Numbered from the stretch's first letter, positions 15,532 to 25,103 are shown. The stretch: 36,700 nt of DNA from an uncultured Faecalibacterium sp. (GCA_934540955.1 CAKTCY010000015.1:1-36700), one strand, 5' to 3'. The notes: generated by a model from the sequence alone, not told the origin. Program-made: numbers and translations.

Positions 15532-16443
15532 ATGCAGCTGTATTTTGCCGTGCCGGATACCGCCACCACCCACGATGGGGTGCTGGTGCGCAGCTTTCTG
15601 CGCCAGTGTGCCGTTTCCACCGACCTTGCCCGGGCGGTCAAGTTCCGGGGCGGCGGCTTTTTTGCGGACGGCGTGCCCGTGCTGGCAAACCGGCGCATCT
15701 TCCCCGGGCAGATGCTCTCCTTTGCGCTGCCGTCGGAGGGGGACGGCGTGACCCCGCAGCCGGAAATTCCGGTCAGCGTGGTCTACGAGGACGCCTTTGC
15801 CGTGGTGCTGGAAAAGCCGCCGCAGCTGGCGGTGCACCCCACCCTGAACTACCCCGTGGGCACGCTGGCAAACGGCTACGCGGCGTGGGCGGCTGTCCAC
15901 GGCCACAGCCCGGTGTTCCGCCCGGTGAACCGCATTGATAAGGACACCAGCGGCCTTGTGCTGGCGGCAAAAAACGCCTACGCCGCGCCGCTGCTGGCGG
16001 GCGGGGTGGCAAAGCTGTACTATGCCATTGCGCAGGGCGCGCTGCCGCTGGGAGAAGGGGTCATTGATGCACCCATCGGCCGCCGGGGCGACAGTATCAT
16101 CGGGCGCTGCGTCACCCCCGAGGGCAAGCCCAGCCGCACCGAGTATACTATTATAAAGGAAGAAAACGGCCTCAGCCTTGCGGCCTGTGTGCCGGTGACC
16201 GGCCGCACCCACCAGATCCGGGTGCATTTTGCGTCCATCGGCCATCCCCTTGCCGGGGACGACCTTTACGGCGGCAGCCGGGAGCGCATTGCCCGGCAGG
16301 CGCTGCACTGCGCCAAGCAAAGCTTTGCGGTGCCTGTATACACCCCGCTGCCGGACGGCATCCGGGTGGAAATGCCCTTGCAGCTGCGCACCGTCACGGT
16401 GGAAAGCCCGCTGCCGCCGGATATGGAAGCGCTTTTTTCGTGA
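15532..16443 (+). CDS. RluA-family pseudouridine synthase
   Basis: The 303-residue enzyme isomerises uridine to pseudouridine in rRNA or tRNA. An N-terminal S4-like region (about residues 15-70) precedes the catalytic domain. The catalytic motif PVNRIDKDTSGL places the active Asp at 136 (the HRLD position of RluA, with Asn in place of His). Later blocks are AKLYYAI, GKPSRTEY, TGRTHQIRVH and GHPLAGDDLYGG. The ATG at 15532 has GGGAGGG upstream. It is divergent from rnpB and shares its -35 box. The target uridine cannot be named: RluA, RluC and RluD paralogues look alike at this level. Confidence 0.92.
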   Translation: MQLYFAVPDTATTHDGVLVRSFLRQCAVSTDLARAVKFRGGGFFADGVPVLANRRIFPGQMLSFALPSEGDGVTPQPEIPVSVVYEDAFAVVLEKPPQLAVHPTLNYPVGTLANGYAAWAAVHGHSPVFRPVNRIDKDTSGLVLAAKNAYAAPLLAGGVAKLYYAIAQGALPLGEGVIDAPIGRRGDSIIGRCVTPEGKPSRTEYTIIKEENGLSLAACVPVTGRTHQIRVHFASIGHPLAGDDLYGGSRERIARQALHCAKQSFAVPVYTPLPDGIRVEMPLQLRTVTVESPLPPDMEALFS

Positions 16444-16481
16444 AAACTGCGTGAAAAAGTAGCCAAATTTTATGTAAGCGC

Positions 16482-16509
16482 TTGTTTCAAACCGTGCAAA
16501 GTGTATAAT
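16482..16509 (+). promoter_or_regulatory. Promoter of the M23 peptidase gene
   Basis: TTGTTT (16482-16487), a 16-bp spacer and TATAAT (16504-16509). The start is near 16516, giving a leader of about 118 nt. Confidence 0.7.
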
Positions 16510-16515
16510 AAAAAA

Positions 16516-16633
16516 GAGAGCGTATTGTGTACAGGCCCTGTTGGCCTTTTGAACAGGGGAACGTACACCATCTAGCTGCTGTGTTCCGGGCCGAAAAAAT
16601 GCCCTGCAGCGGCGCAGGAAGGAGAAAATCCCG
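16516..16633 (+). other. Structured 5' leader of the M23 peptidase mRNA
   Basis: Nested pairings are visible: GTGTAC with GTACAC enclosing CCCTGTT with AACAGGG, and later CCTGC with GCAGG ending just before AGGAAGGAG. Wall hydrolase genes in Firmicutes often carry c-di-AMP riboswitches, but the conserved bases of that class are not recognisable here, so no class is assigned. Confidence 0.4.
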
Positions 16634-18535
16634 TTGACTGAAGATAAAACAAAGGAGCAGCAGCCCGCTGCGCAGCCGGTACGGCAGCCCCGCCGTCAGA
16701 AGCTGCGCTCGCTGTGGGCGCAGCTCCAGTGCCGGGGTGTGTTGCGGCGGCACAGGCTGCGCCGCAAGCGTCAGCACCGCTGGGAAAAGCTGTGGCGTAA
16801 GCTGCTGCATAACCCCGTGGCGCCCATGGTGGGCGAGACGCTGTACGCCATCGGCTTTTCCGCTGAGTATGCGGTCGTCCGCACAGGGCGCCGTTTGCAG
16901 CACGGCCTGCAGCGCCTGCTGAAAACGAGCAGAGAGCTGCTGAAAAATATCGCAGCTATGGCCTTTCCCGGGGCGGCGCAGCTGCTGCGGGATCTGTTTG
17001 GCCCGGTAGTGCTTGCCCTGCGGGGTACTGTGGCGCTGCTGCGCCACGCGCACCGGGTGCGCAAGGAGAAGGGCTTTGGCGCTGCGCTGCGCGCAAGCGG
17101 TCACTTCATTGCCCATGGCATTGCCGATAACATTCGTCTTGTGCCCCGCATGGCTATGTATGTGCTGCCGGTGGCAGCGCTGGCTGTTATGGTGACCGTG
17201 TTCCAGACCACCATCCGCCAGCCCTACGCCCTGCAGGTGCAGGTGGACGACAAGACCGTGGGCTATGTGGCCAACGAAGAGGTGTTCAACTCTGCGCTGG
17301 AGGCTGTGCAGCAGCGTATCAATTATTCCGGCACAGAACAGGCACGTTTTACCGTGGAGCCTACTTATTCCGTGACCGTCGCCCACGATGTGATGGACGA
17401 AAATGACGTGGCTGACGCCATCCTTAAGAATTCCAGCGACCAGATCAGCGAGGGCACTGCCCTGTATCTGGACGGCGAGCTTACCGCCGTGTGCGCGGAC
17501 GGCACCAGCCTGCAGCGATACATCAGCAGCCTGCTGGAGCCCTATGAGAACCCCGATGACCCCAACACCACTGTGGGCTTCAATAAGGATGTCACGCTGG
17601 AAAACGGTATCTACTTCAACGAGAGTTTTCAGGATGAAACCGAGGTGGAGCAGCTGCTCTCCGGCGTGCAGCAGGCAGAAAAATCCTATACGGTGCAGAG
17701 CGGCGATACCATCTGGTCCATCGCCCAGAAAAACGGCCTGACCGTGAAGGAACTGTGCGAAATGAACACCGGCTTTACCGCCAACGGGGAAAACGGCCTG
17801 ACCCAGAACTCCAAGATCCTGCCCGGCGATGCACTGACTGTGGTGCGGGAGGAGGAGACGCTGGAGGTGCGCATCACCAAGGTGGAAAGCTGGGAGGAAG
17901 AGATCGCCTACACCACCGAGACTACCAAGTCCAACGAGCTGAACTCCGGTACCAAGCGGGTGACCCAGAAGGGTGAGAACGGCATCCGTACCGTGACGGC
18001 GCAGCGGGTGTACGATACAAGCGGCAACCAGCTTTCCCAGCAGATCCTGAGCACCGTGGTGACCAAGGAGCCTGTGACTGAAAAAGTTACGGTTGGCACC
18101 AAAAAGGTTTCCTCCGGTGCATCCTATATCACCGGCAGCGGTCAGTTCATCTGGCCGGTGCCCGGCTACCGGTACTGCTCCCGCTGGTACGGCGGCAGCC
18201 ATAAGGGCGTGGATATCTGCGCCGCCGCCGGTACGCCCATTTACGCTTCGGCTGCGGGTACGGTGACCAAATCCGGCTACAACCGCGCCGGTGCGGGCAA
18301 CGGCTACGGCAACTCTATCATCATCAACCACGGCAACGGCTACACCACCGTGTACGCCCACTGCCTGTCGCTGGTGGTGCACGCCGGTCAGTCGGTCAAG
18401 CAGGGGCAGCTCATCGGCTATGTAGGCAATACCGGACGCTCCAGCGGCAACCACTGCCACTTCGAGATCCGGCGCAACGGCGCATACGTTTCGCCGCAGA
18501 CGGTGTTCAACCGCAGCAGCTATCGCAACCGATAA
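16634..18535 (+). CDS. Membrane-anchored LysM-G5-M23 peptidoglycan endopeptidase
   Basis: The 633-residue product starts at TTG, supported by AGGAAGGAG nine bases upstream. A long, very basic cytoplasmic region (1-170) precedes a single membrane helix (about 173-191). Outside the cell come an uncharacterised region, a LysM peptidoglycan-binding module (about 351-395, YTVQSGDTIWSIAQKNGLT), a G5-like segment (about 405-490) and a C-terminal M23 domain (about 505-620). The M23 zinc ligands are present in SHKGVD (H523, D527) and HCH (H607, H609), so an active metallo-endopeptidase cutting peptide cross-links is likely. The basic N-terminal extension of about 170 residues is unusual for this architecture. 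deoD follows after 30 bases with no terminator. Confidence 0.9.
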   Translation: MTEDKTKEQQPAAQPVRQPRRQKLRSLWAQLQCRGVLRRHRLRRKRQHRWEKLWRKLLHNPVAPMVGETLYAIGFSAEYAVVRTGRRLQHGLQRLLKTSRELLKNIAAMAFPGAAQLLRDLFGPVVLALRGTVALLRHAHRVRKEKGFGAALRASGHFIAHGIADNIRLVPRMAMYVLPVAALAVMVTVFQTTIRQPYALQVQVDDKTVGYVANEEVFNSALEAVQQRINYSGTEQARFTVEPTYSVTVAHDVMDENDVADAILKNSSDQISEGTALYLDGELTAVCADGTSLQRYISSLLEPYENPDDPNTTVGFNKDVTLENGIYFNESFQDETEVEQLLSGVQQAEKSYTVQSGDTIWSIAQKNGLTVKELCEMNTGFTANGENGLTQNSKILPGDALTVVREEETLEVRITKVESWEEEIAYTTETTKSNELNSGTKRVTQKGENGIRTVTAQRVYDTSGNQLSQQILSTVVTKEPVTEKVTVGTKKVSSGASYITGSGQFIWPVPGYRYCSRWYGGSHKGVDICAAAGTPIYASAAGTVTKSGYNRAGAGNGYGNSIIINHGNGYTTVYAHCLSLVVHAGQSVKQGQLIGYVGNTGRSSGNHCHFEIRRNGAYVSPQTVFNRSSYRNR

Positions 18536-18565
18536 ATTACGATAAGATAAAAGGAGAGATCATCT

Positions 18566-19285
18566 ATGTCTACCCCTCACATCAGCGCAGAAATGGGCGA
18601 TTTCGCCAAGACCGTCCTTATGCCGGGTGACCCCCTGCGTGCCAAATTTATTGCCGACACCTTTTTGCAGGATGTCCGGCAGGTGACCGGCGTGCGCGGG
18701 ATGCTGGGCTTTACCGGCACCTACGAAGGCCGCCCCATCAGCGTGATGGGCAGCGGTATGGGTATGCCCTCTATCGGCATCTACTCCTACGAGCTGTTCA
18801 GCTTCTACGGCGTGGAAAACATCATCCGCATCGGCTCTGCCGGCAGCTACACCGAGAAGGCCAAGCTGTTTGATACCGTGCTGGCTACTGGCGCTGTGAG
18901 CGAGAGCAACTACGCCCGGGTGCAGAGCGGCTTTACCGGCAACATCACCCTGCCCAGCGCAGCTTTGAACGAAAAGCTGCGTGCCTCCGCTGCAAAGCAG
19001 GGCATCCCCCTGATCGAGGGCAACATCCACTCCTCGGATGTGTTCTACCGCCAGCCCTCGGACGCAAAGCCCACCTACTGGGAAAAGCTGCGGGATGAGG
19101 ACGGCTGCCTGTGCGTGGAGATGGAAAGCTTTGCTCTGTTTGCCAACGCGCAGGTGCTGGGCAAGAACGCCGCCTGCCTGCTGACCATCTCGGACAGCTT
19201 TGTGGCCCCCGGCATCACCACCGCCGAGGAGCGCCAGAAGAGCTTTACCGACATGATGAAGGTCGCTCTAGGCGCAGAGTACTGA
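18566..19285 (+). CDS. deoD: Purine nucleoside phosphorylase DeoD
   Basis: The 239-residue enzyme belongs to the hexameric (trimer-of-dimers) PNP family, which splits purine (deoxy)nucleosides with phosphate into base and (deoxy)ribose 1-phosphate. Diagnostic segments are MPGDPLRAKFIA (phosphate site), GSGMGMPSIGIYSYEL, the base-contact block VEMESFALFANA, and LLTISDSF. Length is standard. AAGGAGA precedes the ATG. It lies upstream of cytidine deaminase and a nucleoside-type ABC transporter, so the region is likely a salvage module. No separate promoter is obvious in the 30-base gap from the peptidase gene, so it may be read from there. Confidence 0.95.
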   Translation: MSTPHISAEMGDFAKTVLMPGDPLRAKFIADTFLQDVRQVTGVRGMLGFTGTYEGRPISVMGSGMGMPSIGIYSYELFSFYGVENIIRIGSAGSYTEKAKLFDTVLATGAVSESNYARVQSGFTGNITLPSAALNEKLRASAAKQGIPLIEGNIHSSDVFYRQPSDAKPTYWEKLRDEDGCLCVEMESFALFANAQVLGKNAACLLTISDSFVAPGITTAEERQKSFTDMMKVALGAEY

Positions 19286-19298
19286 TCGCATACTTTTC

Positions 19299-19337
19299 CA
19301 GCGCGGCTGCCGCCCAAGGCACAGCCGCGCTGTTTTT
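19299..19337 (+). terminator. Terminator between deoD and cdd
   Basis: A perfect 11-bp stem (19299-19309 with 19322-19332) with a 12-base loop ends in TTTTT. It would reduce but not necessarily abolish cdd transcription from upstream, since no clear promoter separates it from cdd. Confidence 0.88.
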
Positions 19338-19359
19338 GCCCGTAAAAGGAGGGAGCAGC

Positions 19360-19812
19360 ATGACAAAACTGACCATGGAAGAAAAGCAGCAGCTGATCCG
19401 CATGGCACTGGCCGCGCGGGAAAAGGCCTATGCACCTTACAGTGATTTTATGGTGGGCGCTGCGCTGCGCGCTGCGGACGGACGCATCTTTACCGGCTGC
19501 AACGTGGAGAACGCCGCCTTTACTCCCACCAGCTGCGCCGAGCGCACCGCTCTGTTCAAGGCGGTGGCGGAAGGTATAACCGCGTTTACGGATATCGCGG
19601 TGGTGGGCAGCCGCCGGGGCGAAGTGAACCGGCAGATCACCTCGCCCTGCGGGGTGTGCCGTCAGGCACTATTCGAGTTTGGCGGGCCGGAGCTGAACGT
19701 CATTATGGCAAAGACCCCGGAGGATTTCATTGAGCGCAGCATGGACGAGCTGCTGCCCTTCGGCTTTGGCCCCTCCAACGTGGCGGGCAACAGCGCCGTG
19801 GAAGGAGAGTAA
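19360..19812 (+). CDS. cdd: Cytidine deaminase Cdd
   Basis: The 150-residue enzyme deaminates cytidine and deoxycytidine to uridine forms. The zinc site is clear: NVENAAFTPTSCAERTALFKA supplies Cys and the catalytic Glu in CAE, and SPCGVCRQAL supplies the PCxxC pair. AYAPYSDFMVGAAL near the N-terminus is the usual substrate-binding entry. The size fits the small tetrameric class. The start at 19360 is preceded by AAAGGAGGG; the open frame extends upstream across the terminator and is not used. The C-terminus is slightly longer than typical. It pairs functionally with deoD and the transporter that follows. Confidence 0.94.
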   Translation: MTKLTMEEKQQLIRMALAAREKAYAPYSDFMVGAALRAADGRIFTGCNVENAAFTPTSCAERTALFKAVAEGITAFTDIAVVGSRRGEVNRQITSPCGVCRQALFEFGGPELNVIMAKTPEDFIERSMDELLPFGFGPSNVAGNSAVEGE

Positions 19813-19919
19813 CTGTCTTTCTGCGAAAAACAGCGCAAGCAGGGGAAAATTGGTGAATAAGCATTACTTTTTTATAAATTATACAAGGGATTTGTAAAGA
19901 ATTTGTAATCGGAAATTGC

Positions 19920-19948
19920 TTGCATCTGTCACTTCCACCCGCTATACT
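19920..19948 (+). promoter_or_regulatory. Promoter of the BMP-family lipoprotein gene
   Basis: TTGCAT (19920-19925), a 17-bp spacer and TATACT (19943-19948). Upstream, the ATTTGTAA octamer occurs twice, 11 bp apart (19890-19908), in an A/T-rich stretch that could be a regulator site or UP element. Just past the predicted start (about 19955) is an 8-bp hairpin AAATGTGC/GCACATTT (19958-19979). Confidence 0.78.
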
Positions 19949-20021
19949 TGAGCCAGTAAATGTGCCAGAGCGCACATTTCATTCATTTGACGCAATTTTT
20001 TAAAATAAAGGAGAGTTTCTT

Positions 20022-21203
20022 ATGAAGATTTCTCGTCGTAACTTTCTGGCTGTGGCCGGTGCTGCTGCCGCTGCCGCTGCTCTGACCGCCTGCGGCGGTT
20101 CTTCCGCTTCTTCCACCAGCACTGCTTCTTCCGCAGCTGCCAGCTCTGCCGCCGCTTCCGGCGCAGCAGACGGCGCTGAGAAGATCGCCAAGGTCGCTCT
20201 GGCCTGCGATACCGGCACGATCGATGATGAGAGCTTCAACCAGGCTTGCTGGACTGCTGTCTCCAACTACATGGGCGACAACTGCCAGAACTACATCCCC
20301 GATTCCGATGCTTCCGATGAGGACCGCGAGACCATGATCCGTCAGGCTGTCAACGATGGCGCTGATGTCATCGTCTGCGTGGGCTACCTGTACGGCGCAT
20401 CTCTGGCATGGGCTGCTGAGCAGTACCCCGACATCAAGTTCATCGCTATCGACGTGACCCAGTTCGATATCGGCACCGACAGCATCCCCGCCAACTGCTA
20501 CTGCATCACCTTCAAGGAGGAGCAGGCAGGTTATCTGGCAGGTTACGCCGTTGTTAAGGACGGCTACACCAAGCTGGGCTTCCTGGGCGGCATGGCTGTG
20601 CCCGCCGTTATCCGTTACGGCTACGGCTACGTGCAGGGCGCTGACGCTGCTGCAAAGGAGCTGAGCACCAACATCGACATCAACTACTTCTACGGCGGCC
20701 AGTTCTACGGCGATGCCAACATCACCTCCCGTATGGAGGGCTGGTATGCCAACGGCACCCAGATCGTCTTTGCCTGCGGCGGCGGCATCTATACCTCTGC
20801 TGTCGAGGCTGCCCTGAAGAACAACGGCTACGTTGTGGGCGTTGACGTTGACCAGAACTACATCGGCGTGAACGGTGTGGCAAAGGACGGCTACGCTTAC
20901 AACCCGTTCGTCACCTCCGCTATGAAGGGCCTGTCTGAGTCTGTCAGCACCGCTCTGGGCGACATCGAGGCCGGCGAGTGGGGCGAGATCGCTGCCACCA
21001 ACGGCAACTTCGGCCTGCAGGAGGGTGAATACGTCGGTCTGCCCACTGCTGATGACAGCTGGAACTTCAAGACCTTCACCAAGGACGAGTACGAGACCGT
21101 GAAGGGCAAGATCGCCTCCGGTGAGATCATTGTGGACAACAACTCCGACGACGCTACCAAGCCCACCGTCAGCGAGTTCACCAAGGTCAACTACATCCAG
21201 TAA
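20022..21203 (+). CDS. BMP-family nucleoside-binding lipoprotein (ABC transporter)
   Basis: The 393-residue protein has an N-terminal signal with a twin-arginine-like SRRNFL, an alanine-rich hydrophobic core and the lipobox LTAC (lipid-linked Cys24). A Ser/Ala-rich linker follows, then a basic-membrane-protein (BMP/PnrA) periplasmic-binding fold: KVALACDTGTIDDESFNQ, ADVIVCVGYLYG, IKFIAIDV and KLGFLGGMAVP. Proteins of this family capture purine or other nucleosides for a type I importer. The ATPase and two permeases follow, a NupNOPQ-like set. AAAGGAGAG precedes the ATG. T-ending codons (GGT, GCT, GTC) are frequent, suggesting high expression. Substrate is inferred from family and neighbours. 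Confidence 0.9.
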   Translation: MKISRRNFLAVAGAAAAAAALTACGGSSASSTSTASSAAASSAAASGAADGAEKIAKVALACDTGTIDDESFNQACWTAVSNYMGDNCQNYIPDSDASDEDRETMIRQAVNDGADVIVCVGYLYGASLAWAAEQYPDIKFIAIDVTQFDIGTDSIPANCYCITFKEEQAGYLAGYAVVKDGYTKLGFLGGMAVPAVIRYGYGYVQGADAAAKELSTNIDINYFYGGQFYGDANITSRMEGWYANGTQIVFACGGGIYTSAVEAALKNNGYVVGVDVDQNYIGVNGVAKDGYAYNPFVTSAMKGLSESVSTALGDIEAGEWGEIAATNGNFGLQEGEYVGLPTADDSWNFKTFTKDEYETVKGKIASGEIIVDNNSDDATKPTVSEFTKVNYIQ

Positions 21204-21233
21204 TCGCTTTCCCGGAATTACTCCCGTGAATAG

Positions 21234-21271
21234 GGGCGGGGTGCTCATGCAGGGGCACCCCGCCCTTTTTG
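21234..21271 (+). terminator. Terminator between the lipoprotein and ATPase genes
   Basis: A perfect 11-bp GC-rich stem (21234-21244 with 21255-21265) ends in TTTTT. It probably sets a high lipoprotein-to-transporter ratio. Confidence 0.93.
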
Positions 21272-21365
21272 TATGCCTGCGTAGGAGAAACGGGCGGGAA
21301 ATCGTGCAGACCTTACAAAAGTAATGCTTTTGCTTGTGCTTTTTGACAAAAAATAAAAAAGCCGT

Positions 21366-21393
21366 GTGCAAACCGCAAAAAATCAGGTATAAT
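21366..21393 (+). promoter_or_regulatory. Possible promoter before the nucleoside ABC ATPase
   Basis: A good TATAAT lies at 21388-21393. The best -35 at correct spacing is weak (GTGCAA, 21366-21371); a perfect TTGACA further upstream (near 21340) is too far away to pair with it. Confidence 0.45.
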
Positions 21394-21445
21394 GGTTGGT
21401 AGAATAGAAAAGGTGTCGTTACGGCACGAAAGGAGAGTGAGCAGA

Positions 21446-22984
21446 TTGGCAGAGGATTATGTGATCGAGATGCTCCACATTACCAAGGAATTCCCCGGTA
21501 TCAAGGCAAACGATGATATCACCCTGCAGCTGCGCAAGGGCGAGGTACACGCCCTTCTGGGCGAGAACGGTGCGGGCAAAAGTACGCTGATGAGCGTGCT
21601 GTTCGGCCTGTATCAGCCGGAACAGGGCAAGATCCTGAAAAACGGCAAGGAGGTCGCCATCCGCAACCCCAACGATGCCAACGCACTGGGCATCGGCATG
21701 GTGCACCAGCACTTCAAGCTGGTGGAATGCTTCAGCGTGCTGGACAACATCATTCTGGGCGTGGAGCCCAACAAGATGGGCTTTTTGCAGAAGGCCGAGG
21801 CACGCAAAAAGGTGATGGCGCTGAGCGAAAAGTACGGCCTGCGGGTAGACCCGGACGCACTGATCAGCGATATCTCAGTGGGTATGCAGCAGCGCGTGGA
21901 GATCCTGAAGATGCTGTACCGCGACAACGAGATTTTGATCTTTGACGAGCCCACCGCTATGCTGACCCCGCAGGAGATCGACGAACTGATGGAGATCATG
22001 CGCGGGTTCAAAAAGGAGGGCAAGTCCATCCTGTTCATCACCCATAAGCTGAACGAGATCATGGCTGTGGCCGACCGCTGCACCGTGCTGCGCAAGGGCA
22101 AGTATATGGGTACGGTGGATATCAAGGGCACCACCAAGGAAGAACTTTCCCGCCGCATGGTGGGCCGTGACGTGCAGCTGCAGGTGGAAAAGCAGCCCGC
22201 GCACCCTGGCGAGACCGTGCTGGACGTGGAGAACGTTACCATCCACAACGATCAGCGCAAGAAGGACGTGGTAAAGGATGTGTCCTTCAAGGTGCACGCA
22301 GGCGAGATCGTCTGTCTGGCGGGCATCGAGGGCAACGGCCAGACCGAGTTCATCTACGGTCTGACCGGTCTGAGCAAGCTGTCTGGCGGCAAACTTACGC
22401 TGGACGGCAAGGACATCACCCACGAGAGCATCCGCCAGCGCTCCAAGGACGGCATGGGTCACATCCCGGAGGACCGCCACAAGCACGGTCTGGTGCTGGA
22501 TTTCAGTCTGGAAAACAACATCGTGCTGCAGCGCTACTGGCAGCCGGAGTTCCAGAAGGGCGGCTTTATCCGTGCCGATAAGGTGCGCGAGTACTCCGAC
22601 CGGCTGATCGAGCAGTACGACGTGCGCAGCGGTCAGGGCAGTGTGACCACCGTGCGCAGTATGTCCGGCGGCAACCAGCAGAAGGCCATCATTGCCCGCG
22701 AGATCGACCGCGACCCCAAGCTGCTGGTGGCAGTGCAGCCCACCCGTGGTCTGGACGTGGGTGCCATTGAGTACATCCACCGCCAGATCGTGGCCGAGCG
22801 CGATAAGGGCAAGGCCGTGCTGCTGGTCAGCTTGGAGCTGGACGAGGTGATGAACCTTTCTGACCGCATCCTTGTAATGTACGAGGGCGAGATCGTGGGC
22901 GAGTTTGACCCCAAGACCACCACCGTGCAGGAGCTGGGTCTGTATATGGCAGGTGCCCGCAAGCAGGGAAAGGAGGAGCAGTAA
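21446..22984 (+). CDS. Nucleoside ABC transporter ATP-binding protein (two ABC domains)
   Basis: The 512-residue product has tandem ATPase domains of the carbohydrate/nucleoside uptake type. The first has Walker [10 protein letters not shown] (about residues 39-47), [11 protein letters not shown] in the signature position and Walker [10 protein letters not shown]. The second has the degenerate Walker [10 protein letters not shown], signature MSGGNQQKA and [15 protein letters not shown]. This asymmetry is normal for the RbsA/NupO type. I prefer the TTG at 21446, with AAGGAG about ten bases upstream, over an in-frame ATG at 21392 that overlaps the -10 box. The permease gene starts 3 bases after the stop. 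Confidence 0.92.
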   Translation: MAEDYVIEMLHITKEFPGIKANDDITLQLRKGEVHALLGENGAGKSTLMSVLFGLYQPEQGKILKNGKEVAIRNPNDANALGIGMVHQHFKLVECFSVLDNIILGVEPNKMGFLQKAEARKKVMALSEKYGLRVDPDALISDISVGMQQRVEILKMLYRDNEILIFDEPTAMLTPQEIDELMEIMRGFKKEGKSILFITHKLNEIMAVADRCTVLRKGKYMGTVDIKGTTKEELSRRMVGRDVQLQVEKQPAHPGETVLDVENVTIHNDQRKKDVVKDVSFKVHAGEIVCLAGIEGNGQTEFIYGLTGLSKLSGGKLTLDGKDITHESIRQRSKDGMGHIPEDRHKHGLVLDFSLENNIVLQRYWQPEFQKGGFIRADKVREYSDRLIEQYDVRSGQGSVTTVRSMSGGNQQKAIIAREIDRDPKLLVAVQPTRGLDVGAIEYIHRQIVAERDKGKAVLLVSLELDEVMNLSDRILVMYEGEIVGEFDPKTTTVQELGLYMAGARKQGKEEQ

Positions 22985-22987
22985 CAC

Positions 22988-24157
22988 ATGAATAAGAAAA
23001 AACTTTCCCGCAGCGGCAGCCTGCAAAGCTCTGTTACCAGCGTGCTGGCTGCACTGCTGTGCATCCTGATCGGTATGCTGGTGGGCTTTCTGGTGCTGGT
23101 AGCCATCAACCCCGCACACGCATGGGGCGACGGCTTTGTGCGCATCCTCAAGGGCGGCTTCCACGATGCCCCCTACGGCGTGGGCAAGGAGCTGGCCAAT
23201 GCCGCACCCCTGATTATGACCGGTCTGTCCGTGGCCTTTGCCTTCAAGACCGGCCTGTTCAACATCGGTGCAGCCGGTCAGTACACGCTGGGCGCTTACG
23301 GCGCGCTGTACTGCGCCATCATGCTCAAGCTGCCATGGTTCGTCTGCCTGCTGGCCGCAGCAGTGCTGGGCGGCCTGTGGGGCGCGATCCCCGGCTTTTT
23401 CAAGGCCTACTTCAACATCAACGAGGTCATTACCTCTATCATGTTCAACTGGATCGGCCTGTATCTGGTAAATGAGCTCATCTACCAGAACGGCACCGGC
23501 CCCATGTACGATGTGCGCAACACCCGTACCCTGAACCTGAGCAAGAACGCCGATTTTGCCCAGTCCCTGATCCCGGACTTCGGCCTGAACAAGCTGTTCC
23601 AGACCAACAGCACCACCATTGCCATCTTCTTAGCGGCAGCGGTGGCTGTGCTGATCTGGGTGGTGCTGAACAAGACCACCTTCGGCTACGAGCTCAAGGC
23701 CGTTGGCCTGAACAAGAACGCTGCCCGCTACGCCGGTATCAACGAGAAGAAGAACATCATCCTCTCCATGGCCATTGCCGGTGCGCTGGCAGGCTTCGGT
23801 GCAGGTCTGTTCTATCTGTCCAACGTGTCCCAGTGGAACCCGCTGAACTCCACCAGCCTGCCGGGCATGGGCTTCAACGGCATCTCGGTGGCACTGCTGG
23901 CCAGCTCCAACCCCATTGGCACCGTGTTCTCTGCGCTGTTCATCTCCCATATCTCGGTCGGCGGCTCCTTCCTGTCCACCAAGTATTACCCCACCGAGAT
24001 CTCGGATCTGATCAGCGGCATCATCATCTACCTGTGCGCATTCTCCATGCTGTTCCGCGGCAAGATCCAGAGCCTGCTGTTCCGGAATGCCGAAAAGACC
24101 AACGTGAATGCAGAGCCTGCGCCTGCCGCAGAAAAGACCAAAAAGGAGGGCAAGTAA
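22988..24157 (+). CDS. Nucleoside ABC transporter permease 1
   Basis: The 389-residue membrane protein has about eight to ten helices of the BPD_transp_2 family (NupP/YufP-like). Typical segments are [54 protein letters not shown] and [20 protein letters not shown]. The last is the coupling segment that contacts the ATPase. Its ribosome site AAGGAGGAG lies inside the end of the ATPase gene, so the two are translated together. The C-terminal tail is charged ([13 protein letters not shown]). It pairs with the next gene to form the channel. Confidence 0.93.
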   Translation: MNKKKLSRSGSLQSSVTSVLAALLCILIGMLVGFLVLVAINPAHAWGDGFVRILKGGFHDAPYGVGKELANAAPLIMTGLSVAFAFKTGLFNIGAAGQYTLGAYGALYCAIMLKLPWFVCLLAAAVLGGLWGAIPGFFKAYFNINEVITSIMFNWIGLYLVNELIYQNGTGPMYDVRNTRTLNLSKNADFAQSLIPDFGLNKLFQTNSTTIAIFLAAAVAVLIWVVLNKTTFGYELKAVGLNKNAARYAGINEKKNIILSMAIAGALAGFGAGLFYLSNVSQWNPLNSTSLPGMGFNGISVALLASSNPIGTVFSALFISHISVGGSFLSTKYYPTEISDLISGIIIYLCAFSMLFRGKIQSLLFRNAEKTNVNAEPAPAAEKTKKEGK

Positions 24158-24158
24158 T

Positions 24159-25076
24159 ATGCTGCTTCTGATCAAATATACCCTGCTGTACGGCATCGTG
24201 CTGATGCTGGTGGCACTGGGCGGTATGTTCAGCGAACACTCCGGCATCATCAACATTGCGCTGGAGGGCATCATGGTCATCGGCGGTGTGGCCGGTGTGC
24301 TTACCCTGACCATGCTGCCTGCAAGCCTGTCGCCCTTCCTTGTGGTGCTTATCTCCATTCTGGTGGCAGCGCTGGCGGGCGTGGTTTACAGTCTGCTGCT
24401 GGCTTTTGCCTCCATCAACCTGAAGGCGGACCAGACCATCGGCGGCACGGCGCTGAACCTGCTGGCCACCGCCATTGCCGTGGTCATTTCCAAGTACTTC
24501 AGCGAGAGCGGCAGCGCCAAGCTGAACTACTCCAACAAGCCCTTCCTGTTCAGCATCGGCGGGCTGGAGCTCAGCGTGTTCGTGCCGCTGGGGCTGATCC
24601 TGCTGGTGGTCAGCTACATCGTGCTGTACAAGACCCGCTTCGGTCTGCGTCTGCGTGCCTGCGGCGAGCACCCGCAGGCTGCGGACTCGGTGGGCATCAA
24701 TGTCTACAAGATGCGTTACGCAGGTGTGATCCTTTCCGGTGCGCTGGGCGCCATCGGCGGTCTGGCTTATATCGTGCCCCCGGTGCAGACCTGGAACTTT
24801 GAGGTCGGCGTGGCCGGTGCAGGCTTTCTGGCACTGGCAGTTATGATCTTTGGCCAGTGGAAGCCCTTCCACATTTTTGGCGCGGCCATGTTCTTTGCCG
24901 TGTTCAAGAGCCTTGCCAACATTGCAGACTCCACCTTCCTTGCACAGCTGCACTGGTCCAGCAACATCTATAATATGATGCCCTTTGTGGCTTCTATGGT
25001 CATTCTGGCCTTTACCTCCAAGAACAGCATGGCACCCAAGGCCGAGGGCATTCCCTACGACAAGGGCTCCCGTTAA
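24159..25076 (+). CDS. Nucleoside ABC transporter permease 2
   Basis: The 305-residue BPD_transp_2 permease (NupQ/YufQ-like) has about eight helices. It shows GGMFSEHSGIINIALEGIM near the N-terminus and the coupling block KTRFGLRLRACGEHPQAADSVGINVYKMRY. The start at 24159 has AAGGAGGG nine bases upstream and lies one base after the stop of permease 1. It completes the importer. A strong terminator follows 27 bases after the stop, closing the transporter operon. Confidence 0.93.
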   Translation: MLLLIKYTLLYGIVLMLVALGGMFSEHSGIINIALEGIMVIGGVAGVLTLTMLPASLSPFLVVLISILVAALAGVVYSLLLAFASINLKADQTIGGTALNLLATAIAVVISKYFSESGSAKLNYSNKPFLFSIGGLELSVFVPLGLILLVVSYIVLYKTRFGLRLRACGEHPQAADSVGINVYKMRYAGVILSGALGAIGGLAYIVPPVQTWNFEVGVAGAGFLALAVMIFGQWKPFHIFGAAMFFAVFKSLANIADSTFLAQLHWSSNIYNMMPFVASMVILAFTSKNSMAPKAEGIPYDKGSR

Positions 25077-25103
25077 GCGCTTTTGCTAAAATTCCATAAA
25101 ACG

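Noticed and set aside
16516..16633. c-di-AMP (ydaO-type) riboswitch
   Set aside because: The characteristic conserved bases of the class could not be found in this leader.
16487..18460. Long minus-strand open frame across the M23 peptidase
   Set aside because: Antisense to a gene with clear domains and active-site residues.
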